Assembly: GCA_025594325.1 (NCBI GenBank)
Contig: JANHCV010000005.1
Location: forward strand, 1,825,501-1,889,500
Length of the DNA stretch: 64,000 nucleotides
Direction of reading: 5' to 3'
Origin: Blastocladiella emersonii ATCC 22665
Lineage: Eukaryota; Blastocladiomycota; Blastocladiomycetes; Blastocladiales; Blastocladiaceae
Part shown: positions 49,455-60,875 of the stretch, piece after piece
Numbering within the stretch: the first letter of the stretch is position 1
How the letters are laid out: every line of letters begins with the position of its first letter
Notes under the pieces: model-generated
Database searches by the model: none
What the model was told of the DNA's origin: nothing
Seen by the model: the letters and a program-made list of their open reading frames with translations, nothing else
Position numbers and translations under genes: made by a program

Positions 49455-51725
49455 CTAAATCTGGCGAGCGAACCGATTAAGAAATGCCGAGGCGACATCG
49501 GGCGTCATGGGCAAGTGGCAGTTGATGATCGGGCCGAGCCGCTCGCGGAGCTCTTTCAGGGAAATCGTGTCTTTCTTCGCGTCAAGCAGGAGGCCAACAA
49601 TAAGTGCCGCGCATAGACCCTGGTAAAACTTGTCGAGCGATTCGTTGGGATCGTCGCGGTCGCTCCCAACAATGATGATACGCCGGAAATAGCAGCCTTC
49701 AACAAAAGCGCAACCCGATGGACGCGACTGCTCGCTGAGCGCGTCTTGGGCGCCCAGTAAGATTCCCGCGTCCAGTACGTCGCGTGTGTGTCGGTGAATG
49801 ATGGACTCAAAGTTGCGCGACGAAATCACGTCGCTCAACTGCATGGGGGTCTCGATCGGCGTCTCACAATAGGGAGATTGGACGCGGGGCGGCAACTTCG
49901 CGTAATCATAACGTGAACACCCGAGCTCAGCGACAACGCCGTCGCGATATTTCTGGCTGATGAGAAAATCACTGTGGGCGAGCACAAGGTCCGCAAGCGC
50001 AATGTCCTGCCACGTAAGGGCACGGTGGTCAACCTCGTTGCGCAAGTACACAACACGCGCCGATTGGCCATAGGTGAGCGCCGCTGCACGTTCCCACTGA
50101 TCGACGTAAAGCTGCCTCGATGACGGCAGGACCACAAGTGTCGCTTTGGATGGAATAAGTGGCCCGGCTGCGTCAACGAGATCAGCGAGAATGGCCGACT
50201 CGTTTTCATGCGTTGGAGGCGCAAGAAACTGGGCAACCTGCACATTGAACAGGGTGTTGGTGTAAATGAGCGCTGTGCGGACCTCAATGCGCTCAGGAAC
50301 AGGAAGTGGAAGCAGCCACGAGGGCGGGCAGGTTGATGCAAACTCGCCCATGACGTAGTTGTAGAGCATGCCGCCTGGGCCAAGCCGAATGTAAGGTTCG
50401 GTGCGAGTGCGATGAGGAAGGGGGAGTGTCCGGGCTTGCTTGTTGGTCTGGAGCTCCAGAAGCCAATCTTGGAGGGCATTTCCATGTGGCTGTGCCCCGT
50501 CGGCGAGAGTTGGAAATTGGAGCGAGTCCGCATCAGGCTCAATGGTTGGAGCCGGACGATAGAGCACAAGAATTTTGCGCAAGATGCGACGCGCGGCAGT
50601 GCACCGATCTGGATCGCAAAGGTCGCGGTTGGCCAGGTCCGTGCGCAGATAAGCAGAGAGCTGGTACGTAAACTGCGGACCACCGGGCGTGTAGCGCTCA
50701 CCGCGAACCGGACGAAGGACAAGGCGGAGGTAGCGCAACATGCTCGGGTCGAGTTCCGTAAAGACGCGTTTGGGAAGATCCTTGCTCGCGGGCAGGATCA
50801 CCGAGCCTGCAGTGAGAACGGTCGGTGCAACGCGAGATAGCGACCCGTGAGGAAGTTTCGAGTACGTGACATGCCCAGTGTTCTGCTGATTGGGCACGAA
50901 CGAAGCGTTGGAGGCGAGCGAGAACGCGTTGATCACAACAACTCGACCCGATTTTTTAATCTTGTCCAAATCGGGGCCGCGCCACAGGGACTGGTAATAC
51001 GGGTCCCCCTGCACGACGGCCGCAAAGTCGGCAAGCGTATAATTGCGCGACGAATCGTACGGCTCGGGAGCATGGGCGCGGTAAGTCACACGCTCCTGGG
51101 CCCTGCGGGCGACAGAAAGGCTGCAGAAGGAGCCCTCGCGGTGCTTGCGTTCAAGGCGATACACAGCCTCCTTGTGGAAGGTCAGCTCAGCGAGGACAGG
51201 GCAGCTCAAGTCGGTCCAATAGTTGACCGTTGCAGGGTCGCGGGGCAGTGGAAGGCGATCGCCAAGTACGACAGCATCGGCGCCGAGAAACAAGTCTGGC
51301 GGGCATTCCATCTGTTATTCGACCGAATCGGCAGCGAAAGAACGAGCAAGAACACGAGTCGTACCCGGCTGACCAAACTGCGTGTTGGGGTTGTCGATCC
51401 AAGCGAGAACCTCGGCCTCGGGCGCAATGCGTTCCAGAGTCCGTTGAGCGAAAGCGCCGCTTGGCGAATCGGGCCCCCTTGAAGCATCGTACAGGGCCCA
51501 CCAACCACAAGCGACGCGCTCGGCACGAAGGCGAGCGACCTCGAAATCGGCCGACTGCCCGCCTATCGATATCGGAGGCGCAGGTGCATCGATTCCGAGT
51601 GACACATGTGGCGCTGGTCCAACCGCTGCGGTCAACTCACCCAGCTGGCCGGCCGGAGACAAAGATTTGGTCATAGCACCGAGGCGGTTACGTTGCATCA
51701 AGTTTTCGTCTTTCATTTGATCCAT
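49455..51725 (-). CDS. SNF2-helicase-like protein lacking ATPase motifs, copy 1, intact
   Basis: Exons 51725-51365 and 51295-49455 with an intron at 51296-51364 (GTACGA..GCCAG, TAAC branch site) give 733 residues from MDQMKDENLMQRN. The in-frame TAA at 51315 lies inside the intron. Residues 1-120 are a lineage-specific N-terminus. From about residue 440 the order resembles SHPRH/Rad5-type SNF2 ATPases: LYNYVMGEFAS..PERIEVRTALI occupies the Walker A region but has no GKT; ATLVVLPSSRQLYVDQWERA resembles motif Ia; LADLVLAHSDFLISQKYRD resembles motif Ib (DVVITTY); and YFRRIIIVGSDRDD stands where RRIVLDEAH is expected. Nothing follows for helicase motifs IV-VI. If the SNF2 assignment is right, this is a catalytically dead, one-lobed relative. 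It could bind DNA, ubiquitin or a partner, but function is unknown. Assignment is by motif order and is moderate. Confidence 0.6.
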
Positions 51726-51814
51726 GGTGAGCGGTGTGAGGAGCAGCGATGTCGATGGCGGGGTGAGTGTGACGTCGGAACGCGCCACTTCGATCGGGAC
51801 TGTCTCATAAAATC

Positions 51815-51830
51815 CACGTGATGAACGCGC
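51815..51830 (-). promoter_or_regulatory. CACGTG and GCGCGTT element upstream of SNF2-like copy 1
   Basis: On the coding strand GCGCGTTCATCACGTG, identical over this block to copy 2 and about 90 bp before the start. TCTCGCAC follows on the plus strand. Confidence 0.65.
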
Positions 51831-51987
51831 TCGCGTCTCGCACCCGGAATCAGGCCCGTTCGTTGCCATCTCTTTCATCCGAAGCCGATGCATGAGCTCA
51901 GTTCGCCCACGAACGGCGGGTTTAGTACATGGTCCGGTCTCTACGTGCGAGAAACTAGTGTATGGAACTCATCGAATGTCGTTCGAG

Positions 51988-53202
51988 TCAGCGGCGCGGC
52001 AGCACTTTGCGCTTCCGGGCCACGCGCACCAGGTCCATGAGCTTAGCGAGCCGCTGGGCGCGCTCGGGGCCGGCAGGGAGCTGGATCAGCTCCTCGAGCC
52101 CCGCGAGCGCGATCTGCGACTTTGGGTACCGTGCGCCAAGCTCACGAAGCTTCTCTGCCAACTTCAAGGCGCACTCGGCGAGCACGTCCTCGGACGTGCC
52201 AGCGCCTGCAACAAGTTCGAGCGACACGCTCGCGGGAAGCTGGCGCAGGCAGTCCTTGATACGGGCGGCGAGGTCGCGCGGTTCTCGAAGCAGGACGCAG
52301 TCGGCGGCCCGGTGTGGCTGCGAAGGTGCGCGACGGGTCCGGTCCAGACTGGCCTTGGCAATGGTCGAGCAGTAGCGACATTGAGAGTCCGAAGTCGCGA
52401 GGAAGGATGTTGTAGTTGGTGCGTGAGCCTTAGCCGAGGCTGCGGTTGTCGCCGATGCCAACGCAAGCGAGGGTGACGGCCGACTGAAAGAAGCGTGCAT
52501 AAGCGAGGAAGCGTCGATGGTAGCAGCTGAATGCGAAGGTGTCGGTACGGGTACTCGAGTGGAATCCGAAGACCGCTGACCGTGCGCGGTCGGAAGCGCT
52601 GAGACGAGCGAGGAAGGCGCTGGCGGGAGCGCATGGGAACCGCCACGATCATCTGAGGCGTCAGTCGACAGTTTTTTGTCAAGAAGGAGGCCGTTGCAAT
52701 AGTGGTCGAGGTCAGCGAGCGAGTCGGTGCCGTGGCTCCACGGAGATGCGAGCGAGGCTATAATCTGTGTGAGAGATGGGCGATCGCTGTCGGAGCAGGC
52801 CGAAGGGCTCCCTATGATCGTCGCCGGCTCGGCCGCAGTTGCAATTGCTGAGACATTCGAACTCGATTGAGTGTCGCCGAGCGCGTCGTCGGAAGTACCA
52901 AGCGCTGCGTGGTGCGCGGCAATCTTGCGTGCGATCTCGTCCCGCGTGGCCTCCAGTCGCTGGTGTGCCAGCACGATGGGGAAGGTCATGTCGATGAACC
53001 GGTCCTTGTCGTCGAGGTTCTTGGTGATGCAAAGTGAGAGCTGCAAGATCTGCTCATGCGCGTCCTCGATGAGCGCGTCGCATTCCGCTTGGGCAGCGTG
53101 CAAGTCTTCGAGTCGCGTCGGCAGCGGGTCGCGCGCGAGATGGGCGGGCCGCGCGGCAGGCTTGTTGCCGCGACTGAGCGCTAATGCATGAGGTGAATTC
53201 AT
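51988..53202 (-). CDS. Unknown 404-residue protein, helical ends and Ser/Thr-rich middle
   Basis: Intronless. The frame is open far upstream on the antisense of the next gene, but the composition changes at MNSPHALALSRGNKPAARPA, which I take as the start (53202). Residues 30-110 form an amphipathic helical region (LHAAQAECDALIEDAHEQIL, then RLEATRDEIARKIAAHHAAL). The middle (about 120-280) is Ser/Thr/Ala-rich and probably disordered. The C-terminal 120 residues are helical with CRYC near 280 and end in a basic tail (AKLMDLVRVARKRKVLPRR). No known domain is recognised. The two genes upstream and downstream run in the same direction; 239 bp separate it from the Cys-rich gene. Confidence 0.6.
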   Translation of the reverse strand: MNSPHALALSRGNKPAARPAHLARDPLPTRLEDLHAAQAECDALIEDAHEQILQLSLCITKNLDDKDRFIDMTFPIVLAHQRLEATRDEIARKIAAHHAALGTSDDALGDTQSSSNVSAIATAAEPATIIGSPSACSDSDRPSLTQIIASLASPWSHGTDSLADLDHYCNGLLLDKKLSTDASDDRGGSHALPPAPSSLVSALPTAHGQRSSDSTRVPVPTPSHSAATIDASSLMHASFSRPSPSLALASATTAASAKAHAPTTTSFLATSDSQCRYCSTIAKASLDRTRRAPSQPHRAADCVLLREPRDLAARIKDCLRQLPASVSLELVAGAGTSEDVLAECALKLAEKLRELGARYPKSQIALAGLEELIQLPAGPERAQRLAKLMDLVRVARKRKVLPRR

Positions 53203-53440
53203 GGGTGGGTGAGTTCTGCGATGGTCGTTGAGAGTGCAGGGGAGAGAGTGCACTCGCAGCGACTGTTGAGCGCGGGCAAAGTCGGTGGGAACTCGGGCGC
53301 ACGTGGTGGCGCGTCGCGTCGCCTGCTGCTCGCTTGCCACCGAGTGTACAAAGTTCAAGCCATCGAGGAGCAGTACTTTCAAACGGTTTATTCGAATATT
53401 TACGGACAACTCGCCACTCTCCCAGCTCAAGTACCCACCG

Positions 53441-55105
53441 TTAGTCCTCAGGATCACAACCGCACACCTCGCGCGTCTTTCTCTCCACCACTCGGTCGGA
53501 TGCACTTCGCTTCTCGGCAGAGGTCGCATCAGTCGCGTCCGCCGCCGCCGCCTCCGCGAAAACTTGCGCTGCAGCTTCGGACCCGGCCTCGACCTCGTCC
53601 AGCCGGCGCCACATGTTGCGCATGCGAGGTGGCGGGACACCAGTCGGAGGCGGCGGCGGCGGCGGAATGAACGGGCGGTGCGCCGGAGGCGGCACGTCAG
53701 GGTCGTCGGCGGTCTTGACCTTGAGGACGGGAATCGGCGGCTTGAGCGTCTTGCCCGACGCGTCCTCGACGCGCTTGTGCACGTCGCGGAACCGGTCGAC
53801 GATGCCGATGACCGAGGCATTGAAGAACCCGTGCAGACCGCTCTTGATATTGCGGAGCACGAAGCGGGCCTCGCACCCGACACAAGTGCAGACTGGGCTG
53901 GAGCGCGGCGGCGCGTTGCGCACAGCGGGCTTGCTGAGGAACGCGGCCTCAATGTCGGGCAGCACCACGAGCGCGTCGAACTTGGCCGGGTCGTCGATGA
54001 CCACCACCTCGTAGTCCTGGTACATGATGCGCGCGCACTGCATGACCTCGGCGAGCGTCATGGGGAACGCACACGCCCGCTCGGCCTCGGCGAGCGACTC
54101 GTACTTGGCGGCGAGGAGGCGGCGCGTGCCCCGCACGCCCTGCATGCCGAAGAAACCGTACACGGCGAGGCGCAGGTCGGGCTCGCCCGCGGACGGCGAC
54201 TGCGTCGGCTCGGGGCGAGCCGCGTAGAGACCAAGTACGTCCTCGGCGGCACACACGAGCGCCGCGTTGGGCCCGAGCTCGGCGTCGAGCCGCTTCGTGA
54301 AGTTGGCCTCGCGCAGCCGGTGCATGTGAGAGAGCAGAGTCGGCAGCGGGATCCCGCACTGCTTGAGCGAGACGCACAGCCAGCACGACAGCAGGTCTTC
54401 GAACTTGCCGCGGGCCGCCGACCCCGCGGTGGTGCCGTCGACCATCATGAACGACCACACGAGCGGGCCGCCAAACTTGATGCGGTCGGCCGCGAGCGCG
54501 GTCTCGGAGCGGCCGCACATGGTGCACACCTCGAACTCGTCAAAGGACGGCGACGCGAAGCCGTCATACTTTTTCGGGTCGGCGTCGCGGGTAATCGTGG
54601 TGGGCGCCGGAAGCAGCTTCTTGGGGCGCTTGTGCTTTCCGGCGACGAGCGAGATGATGTGCCAAAAGTAGCCGGGCGGCATGGCGCCCTTGACAGCGGC
54701 GCAGCCCGCGCAGCACGCGACGCAGTTGGACGCCGAGAAGCCGCTGCAGTGGTAGACGCGGTCGATGCCGTGCGACCCTCCTTTGGGCGATTTGAGGAAG
54801 CAGTAGAAGCATTTCTTCCCGTGCAGCGACGCGAGGCGCTCGAGATGACCGAGGGTGACTGGCTGATCTCCGCCAACGAGGACAGCGCGAAGCCAGGTGC
54901 ACAGGGCGTCCGTCTTGTCGCCGAGGCGGCCGGAACCGCGCAGGTCGTTGAGAGCGGCTACAAGGTCGAAGTGCGTTTAAGGGTCGGTTCGTGCGACGGA
55001 GCACTGCCAGCGCGCTCACGCACCGTCGAGGCCCGCCTCGAAACCCGGCTCCTCCGACGGCGGAAGAGTCGGCGAGCGTTCAAGGCTCAATTCATCAGAT
55101 TGCAT
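53441..55105 (-). CDS. Unknown cysteine-rich, probably zinc-binding protein
   Basis: Exons 55105-55024 and 54957-53441 with an intron at 54958-55023 (GTGCGT..TTGTAG) give 532 residues starting MQSDELSLERSPTLPPSEEP. The intron joins GLDA to ALNDLRGSGRLGDKTDALCT in frame. Four cysteine groups are visible: KCFYC (about residue 78), CSGFSASNCVACCAGC (about 95-110), FEVCTMCGR with CWLC further on, and VCTCVGC (about 390). Such spacing suggests several zinc sites. A Pro-rich stretch (FIPPPPPPPTGVPPP) precedes an Ala/Glu-rich C-terminal helix and a terminal CGCDPED. I do not recognise the family; a RING-like or treble-clef fold cannot be assigned. The long plus-strand frame covering the locus is a GC shadow. 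Confidence 0.65.
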
Positions 55106-57076
55106 GCTGTTTGCGGGTGTTGATGGCATGGTTGGTCGGACCGAGGAGGGGGAGAGGAAGCAGCAGAGAGCAGCGCGACTCAAGTCGCGGCGAGTGAATC
55201 ACAGCCGCTCCGATTGCTCGACACTGCAGCTCTCCATAGCATCATCGCACACTCCGCCCCGCCATGTATTGCCTTGGAAAGACATTCTGCAAAGTTTATT
55301 ATTGAGTCGCCCGAACTTCGTGGGCGCTGCTTGCCTCGATTCCTGCGATTCCTGTCACACGGTCACCGCGGTTGTTCATAGCCGCGATGCCGTCCTCATT
55401 CGAGTCAACAGAACAACCGCGAGCACCACTTGCACCTTGAGAGTTTTCACGACACGCTTTCTGCCACGACTCTACAGCCGAAACGGGCAGCATCACTTAA
55501 ATTTCCCCTCGACAATTCCACTGTCGCGCTGCCTTTCGGGGACGCCAACGAGACCGATCCATGATCCAGCGCGCGCACTGGCCCTCGCATTACTGGCTTG
55601 CACCGCTCTCGCGCTCGCACATGTCTACACTGCCACCATCTTCGCCGTGTTCTGTCCCGGCGCAGCGGCCCCACGTCTCGCGCGTCGTGCTTGCGCTCTG
55701 GAACACGAGTGACGAGTTGAGGAGAATTGCGCTCCTCACCCACGTTGCGCTTCGCGCAGGAGTGCAGGCGGCGGGTGGTTGAGCACGGAGCGCATGCGAA
55801 ACCAAGCGCACCAGGCACTCAGTGCTTGCACTGGATGGTGGATCCACTCATTCGCGATGCGAAGTTGGAGCGGCGCGACGAGGTGTCGCATGGCAAGATG
55901 CCAGCAATATACGCTTGTCTGCTAACTCGTGCTGGATGCGGACAACGTTTGTTCGCTGTGGGCGTCGATCAGGACGGGCGACGCGTCTAGCGATTGGCAG
56001 CGGCGACATTTCTTGGGTTTTGGTGCTTAGTTTGAGCAAGTGCGTGAGTGCCGATCACGTCGCGTTTCAGATGTCTCGCACATTGCACGTGTTGGGCGCG
56101 ACGCGTCGTCCGTTGTTCGGCGCCGCGCCGCGTTCGCTCCGTTGCAAACGCGATCCGTCTCGACCCGTATCCCACTTTGCCCAGATTTTTCTCAATGCGG
56201 CAACGGCTCAGAGCAACCTCGTCGACCACCCCGAGCGAGACTCCTGCCGCTCCTCGAGGGATCGTCAAAGAGCGGATCGCGAGTGCGGTGGCCAAGTTTG
56301 GCTGCGTGCCTCGCTCGGCCGGCTTCGCGCTGGATCGCACCGCGGCCGCGCCGCAGGGTTGTTCGTTCTCCTCGACTTCAGTTCTCGGCCTTCAGCGAAC
56401 TTGAGCAGCATGGATCGAGCAAAATACATGATGCACTTGCGCCATGGCTACTGCTTCGATGGAGTTCGAGTCGCGCGAGTAAGGTTGTTCGAGAACCTGT
56501 CCCAACTCGTTGTCGAAGTTGCGGGTGAAGGAGAGCGTCAATCATCGTAGCTCAAGGCCATCGAACGCGGACACACCGCACGGCGCTTGCTGTCATGCCA
56601 GCCACATTGGTGGCTCGGGACTCTGACAGCGACTGAACAGTGTCGAACGGGTCAACCCATTCACACAGACCGGCCACCGTCACCGGTGCCAGGACCATGG
56701 CCGCCCGTGGCCGGCATGGCCGTGATCGCCCTCCTCGACGCGTCTTCCACCGCGTCTTGATCTCCCACTTGGCCACCGCGCTCGCGAGGTCAGGCAGGAC
56801 AATCACGCGTCGTGTCTCGCGCGCGCTGGCAGAAACCTGAGCGCGGGAGGCAGTGTCCGAGCTCGCGCCCGAGCGAGTATCATGGTTTCCCGAGCGCGCG
56901 CCGCCTCCCGCTCGGGCGAGCCTCCTTCTGTGCAACTCGCTCTCCTCCCCTCCGCTTGCCGACCTCGATAACAGAGATAGACCCGTCCAGTAGCCGGATC
57001 AACGCCTTCCACACCCGCTGCACCACCCGCCGTCATCGACAGGAACTCGCGAACTAGTCGCAGCACTCCAGCAACC
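55106..57076. other. About 2 kb without a convincing gene
   Basis: Short frames only. A composite-type element CACGTGTT-N7-ACGCGT lies at 56086-56106, preceded by TGTCTCGCAC. A short frame starting MRQRLRATSSTTPSE at about 56199 follows but has no recognisable domain. Confidence 0.4.
56086..56106. promoter_or_regulatory. CACGTGTT-N7-ACGCGT composite element
   Basis: Same three-part layout as at 12408 and 46464 (TCTCGCAC, then CACGTG, then GCGACGCGT). No clear gene start follows. Confidence 0.5.
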
Positions 57077-60000
57077 ATGGGCCGCACGAGCACCCTCGTC
57101 CGGTCCGCGATCCGGTCGGGGCTCAAGTCCCTGGCCCGCAACGTGAACGCCGGCCTCGCCGCCCTCGCCGGTCCGCACGGCCAGATGGTCTACACGCAGC
57201 AGTACGTTCTCATTCATGCGCGACGGTCTGATCCGGCGCGAGCGGTCCAGCGAGCGGTGGTGGTTGTGGCGCAGCGCGATCACGCCGCACCGCTCTTCTC
57301 CCGCTGCCAACCCCGATCCGCTCCCTTACCCCATGAATCTCTGCTGAACTCGATGCATCGTCTACCAGGACCGCTACTACTGCCTTCAAGCGCGACTTCG
57401 TCGCCAAGTCGGCCGAACCGATTCCCGCCACCGCCACCTCCGAGGTGACCGTCTCCGCGTCGCCCCCGCCCGCCATCGTCTCGGCCGTGAAGCCCGCCAA
57501 GTCGGTCGTCGCCGTCGACTCGGGCATCCTCGCCGCCTCTTCGGCTGCCTCGATTGAGCAGCTCGCCCACAACAAGACTGTGGGAACCGCCACCTCGACT
57601 GCCACAAAGAATGCGCCCGCATGCGCCGCGCCCGCCATTGCCATCACCAAGGACCTCGTCTCGGCTCTCGAACTGCGCGACTCGGACCACATCATCAAGA
57701 CCGAGAACCAGAACCATGTCAAGGCCGTGAAGTACGTACGAGCAGCAATCGGCCGCCACCCGGCGTATGCCTGACCACTGTCCGCCGTGTGTAGCATCCC
57801 CGAGAACTCGGAGCGCGCCTCCGGCAAGACTGACGACTCGCAGGACGAGTCGGTCGTCAAGTCGTCGCCCGCCATCATCATCGACGCGACCCGCCTCCCC
57901 AACGCCAACGAGATCACCTTCGCCAACTTCAGGACCGACGCCTTCACCACCAGCAGCGAGGCTACGGCACTCCTGCGCGTGGCAGCCGAGGTCAACGCGT
58001 CCGCATCGGTGGCTACCGTGGCTATCAAGGAGGAGTACGTCACGCACACCGGTCCGACTTTGGCGAGGCTATACCGACCCCCATTCCCGTGTAGGTTCAA
58101 GTCGTCCGGCATCATCGGCACCGACGCAACCGACAAGCTGGCCGTTCCGCACCAGCGGCAGTCTGAGTTTGCGCAGACCGAGGGCCGCGTCGAGTCGGCA
58201 CCCGTTCTCGCCCCCTCTACCGGTATCTCCGTCGATGCCGAGTACACCAAGCTTCTCTCCATGAGCCTTCGCGCTGCGGCGCTGTTCCACAAGCTGGCTG
58301 CGAGCGACGACTCCATCATCGAGGTCGGGTCGCCCGCCGTGGTCATCATGGACAAGTACGTGCTTCTCTCGCCTGGACAGCCGTCGTGGAGCTCGCTAAC
58401 ACGGTTCGCCGCTGACAGGGTCATGTCCGACGCGACCAACTCCACGAACGAGTGCAAGGCCTCGGTCCTCACCCCGCAGCAGGATCAGCAGGTCAAGGAG
58501 CAGGTCCTCGTCCGCGACGACGCGTCGACGCCCGGTCCCGTCGCCGTCGCCGGCGCCAGCAACCTCATCGAGGAGATCAACCACCCGTAAGTGACTATGT
58601 TCAGTGCCGTGGATCCGCGAACCTCGCTGACTCCATCGCTTGTCCAGTGTTGAGCCGGCCTCGGCCTCCGCCGAGGGCGAGACCGAGCCCGTCGTTCTCA
58701 CGTCCCAGCAGCATACCGGATCCGAGCAGCTCAAGCCGACGCTCGACTCTGGCTCCGTCGAGTCTGCGCCCGCCATCGCCGTCGCGATCGGCGTCGTCGA
58801 CACCCACGACACCTCGCTGGCCAAGCAGGGCCAGTCCGCTGTTCCCGTCAGCGAGACGACCAGGACCAACGCCAAGATTGAGGGACCCGGCGTGACTGCC
58901 GAGGCCAAGTACGTTGCCCTTTTGCTCAACCGATATGACGGATCAGTGGCTAACACCCGGCTAACCCTCTAGAGTGGACTCAATGGAGATCGCCAACGCA
59001 GGCCGAGGAGTCGCAGGTTGCGGTCGGTACTATGGCGCCGCCCTCGCTCCAGGAGCGCCAGCCCGCGCCCGAGACCAGCACGCCGTCGTGCGCCGATGGC
59101 GACGCGAACCTGCAGCAGGCCCCGATCACTGCTCACGACGCGGCGTCGCAGCGGAAGTCGGTCTCGTCGGCGGCAGCGGCCAGCGTCACTGCTGCTGCAA
59201 GCCCGAGTGAGGCGCCTCCCGCGTCCGGTTCGGCCGCTGCACCGGGGTACGCTCATCACTACGCGTCGGGGTGCCCACGACTGAATACTAACTCACTACC
59301 TTTCGCATATTTGTAGAACCGAGGCCGCACCGGCGGCGCCCAGTCAGGTCAAGCGCAGCGGCGGCGGGTACCCGCCGATGAAGCTGATCCCGATCCAGCC
59401 GTACGTCGAGCCGGTCGTGCTCAAGCCGAGTCCGGGCTTCATGCCCCGGAAGCCCGGCCGGAAGGTGTCCGACATATACAACCCGCGCGTGCACGGGTAC
59501 GTCGCACCTTGGCTTTGCTCCCCTCGCGCAATCCTGAGCGCTGACGTCCTTGCCCGGCGCCGTGTAGGATCGGCATGTTCCGCAAGCCCTACGTGCCGTC
59601 GACGATCGAGTCCAAGCGCTACTACCCCAAGTTCGACTACACGCAGGGGCCGCAGTGGATCGCCTCGCTCGGCGATCGGTACTACGCGTGGCGCTACCCG
59701 AACCGCATGCCGCCGGCCGATCCCGACGTGTCTTCATCCGCGGCCTCGATGAGGACTAGTGGTGGCAGTGCGCCCGAGGCGTCGCCAGTCGCTGATCATG
59801 CACCGCTCGTCGAGGCTGCCCCCGCACCAGGGCCAGCGCCGGCTCGGGCCTCGGCCGCATGGACGCCGCGCGTTCCGTCGCTGATCGTTAAGATGCTCGA
59901 GGGCGCCGAGTCGGTTCCCCACGCGTTTTTCGGGCTGGTGATGCACGGCGACGACACGGCCGACTGGACGGACGAGGGCCGGCACGGGCCCACGAGCGCC

Positions 60001-60648
60001 GAGGTGGCCCGCGACTTCCAGCACGGCGCGCTCGGCGTCACGCGCGCCTTCATCGACGGCGAGTCGGACCCGTACCTCAAGCTGGTGGAGGACATCGAGA
60101 CGGTTGTGCCGCACTCGCTGTTCGACGCGCTCGGCGTGCACCTCATGACGCGGCCCGCGCCGCTGCTCCCCAAGGCCTCGGTTCTCGCCCTGCTGCACGT
60201 CGTCGACCAGCACCCGGCGGCCATGGCGCACTATACACGCGCCATGGACCCGTCGCTCACGCGTGTCCGGCCGTTCTGCGACATGGCGCCGTTCGACAAG
60301 TACTCGTGGCGGGCGTTTGAGCGTCTCGACCGCGCCGTGCTGCGCGCCTGTGCCGCGGGCCAGGGCGTGTTCGACTCGCACGAGCAGGCCACCGACGCGA
60401 TGGCGTGCCTGTGGTATGTCGGCCGGCTCGTTAACAAGGCGCTCCCGAACTGGCCGGCGGACCACGGCGACGCGCAGCGGGTGGCCATGGTGGTCGCGCA
60501 GCACCTCATGTGGGTCGACCCGAACGGCATGATCGCGGCGTGGTCCGACCCGGCGTCGTACGAGCGCGCGGCCATGTGCCTGGCCAACTACCTGGTAGCC
60601 ATGGTCCCGCGGCGCCCCTTGGGCCGGCCCAAGGACGGGGCCAAATAG
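57077..60648 (+). CDS. Nine-exon mosaic gene, low-complexity middle, unknown C-terminal domain
   Basis: Exons: 57077-57201, 57369-57731, 57795-58034, 58095-58355, 58419-58586, 58648-58908, 58973-59246, 59317-59496, 59568-60648. Introns are 60-71 bases except the first (167), all GTACG or GTAAG donors; intron 7 has a perfect TACTAAC branch site. Every intron falls in phase 2. The N-terminus is basic (MGRTSTLVRSAIRSGLKSLA), a possible mitochondrial presequence. Exons 2-7 are Ala/Ser/Thr/Glu-rich and probably disordered. Exon 8 has a Gly/Pro/Lys-rich segment (VKRSGGGYPPMKLIPIQPYV). Exon 9 is a globular domain (RYYPKFDYTQGPQWIASLGD, LLHVVDQHPAAMAHYTRAMD, MACLWYVGRLVNKALPNWPA) of unknown function. 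Exon 7 cannot be joined to exon 6 in frame with the splice sites I see; a base error or alternative site is needed. Downstream frames agree again. Confidence 0.55.
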
Positions 60649-60875
60649 GAGTGAAACGCTATCCCAGGAGAGATGTGTTGTATCATAGAGATAGAAACGG
60701 TGTGTATAGGTCCTTGTCCTGTCCTCGTGCAAGTGAGATTTCCGGGCTGTAGAAGGAGCGGGGACGAAGTTCGAGGCGCGTCGCTCATCTCCGGTTAGCG
60801 CGCGAGCAGACTCACGCGCTCGTCGCCGGCGCTCCCTCTCTCTCTCTGATTCGAGCACCACACCCCAAAAGCACC

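Noticed and set aside
51311-51725. In-frame TAA at 51315 as evidence that SNF2-like copy 1 is broken
   Set aside because: The stop lies inside a 69-base intron with GTACGA donor, TAAC branch site and CAG acceptor, at the same place as in copy 2; splicing restores FGQPDLFLGAD.
51988-53952. Full 654-codon minus-strand frame as one protein
   Set aside because: The first 250 codons are Arg/Ser/Thr-rich and overlap the cysteine-rich gene in another frame; composition becomes protein-like only from 53202.
53285-55123. 612-codon plus-strand frame
   Set aside because: Antisense to the spliced cysteine-rich gene; Arg/His/Glu-rich composition is the mirror of G/C-ending codons.
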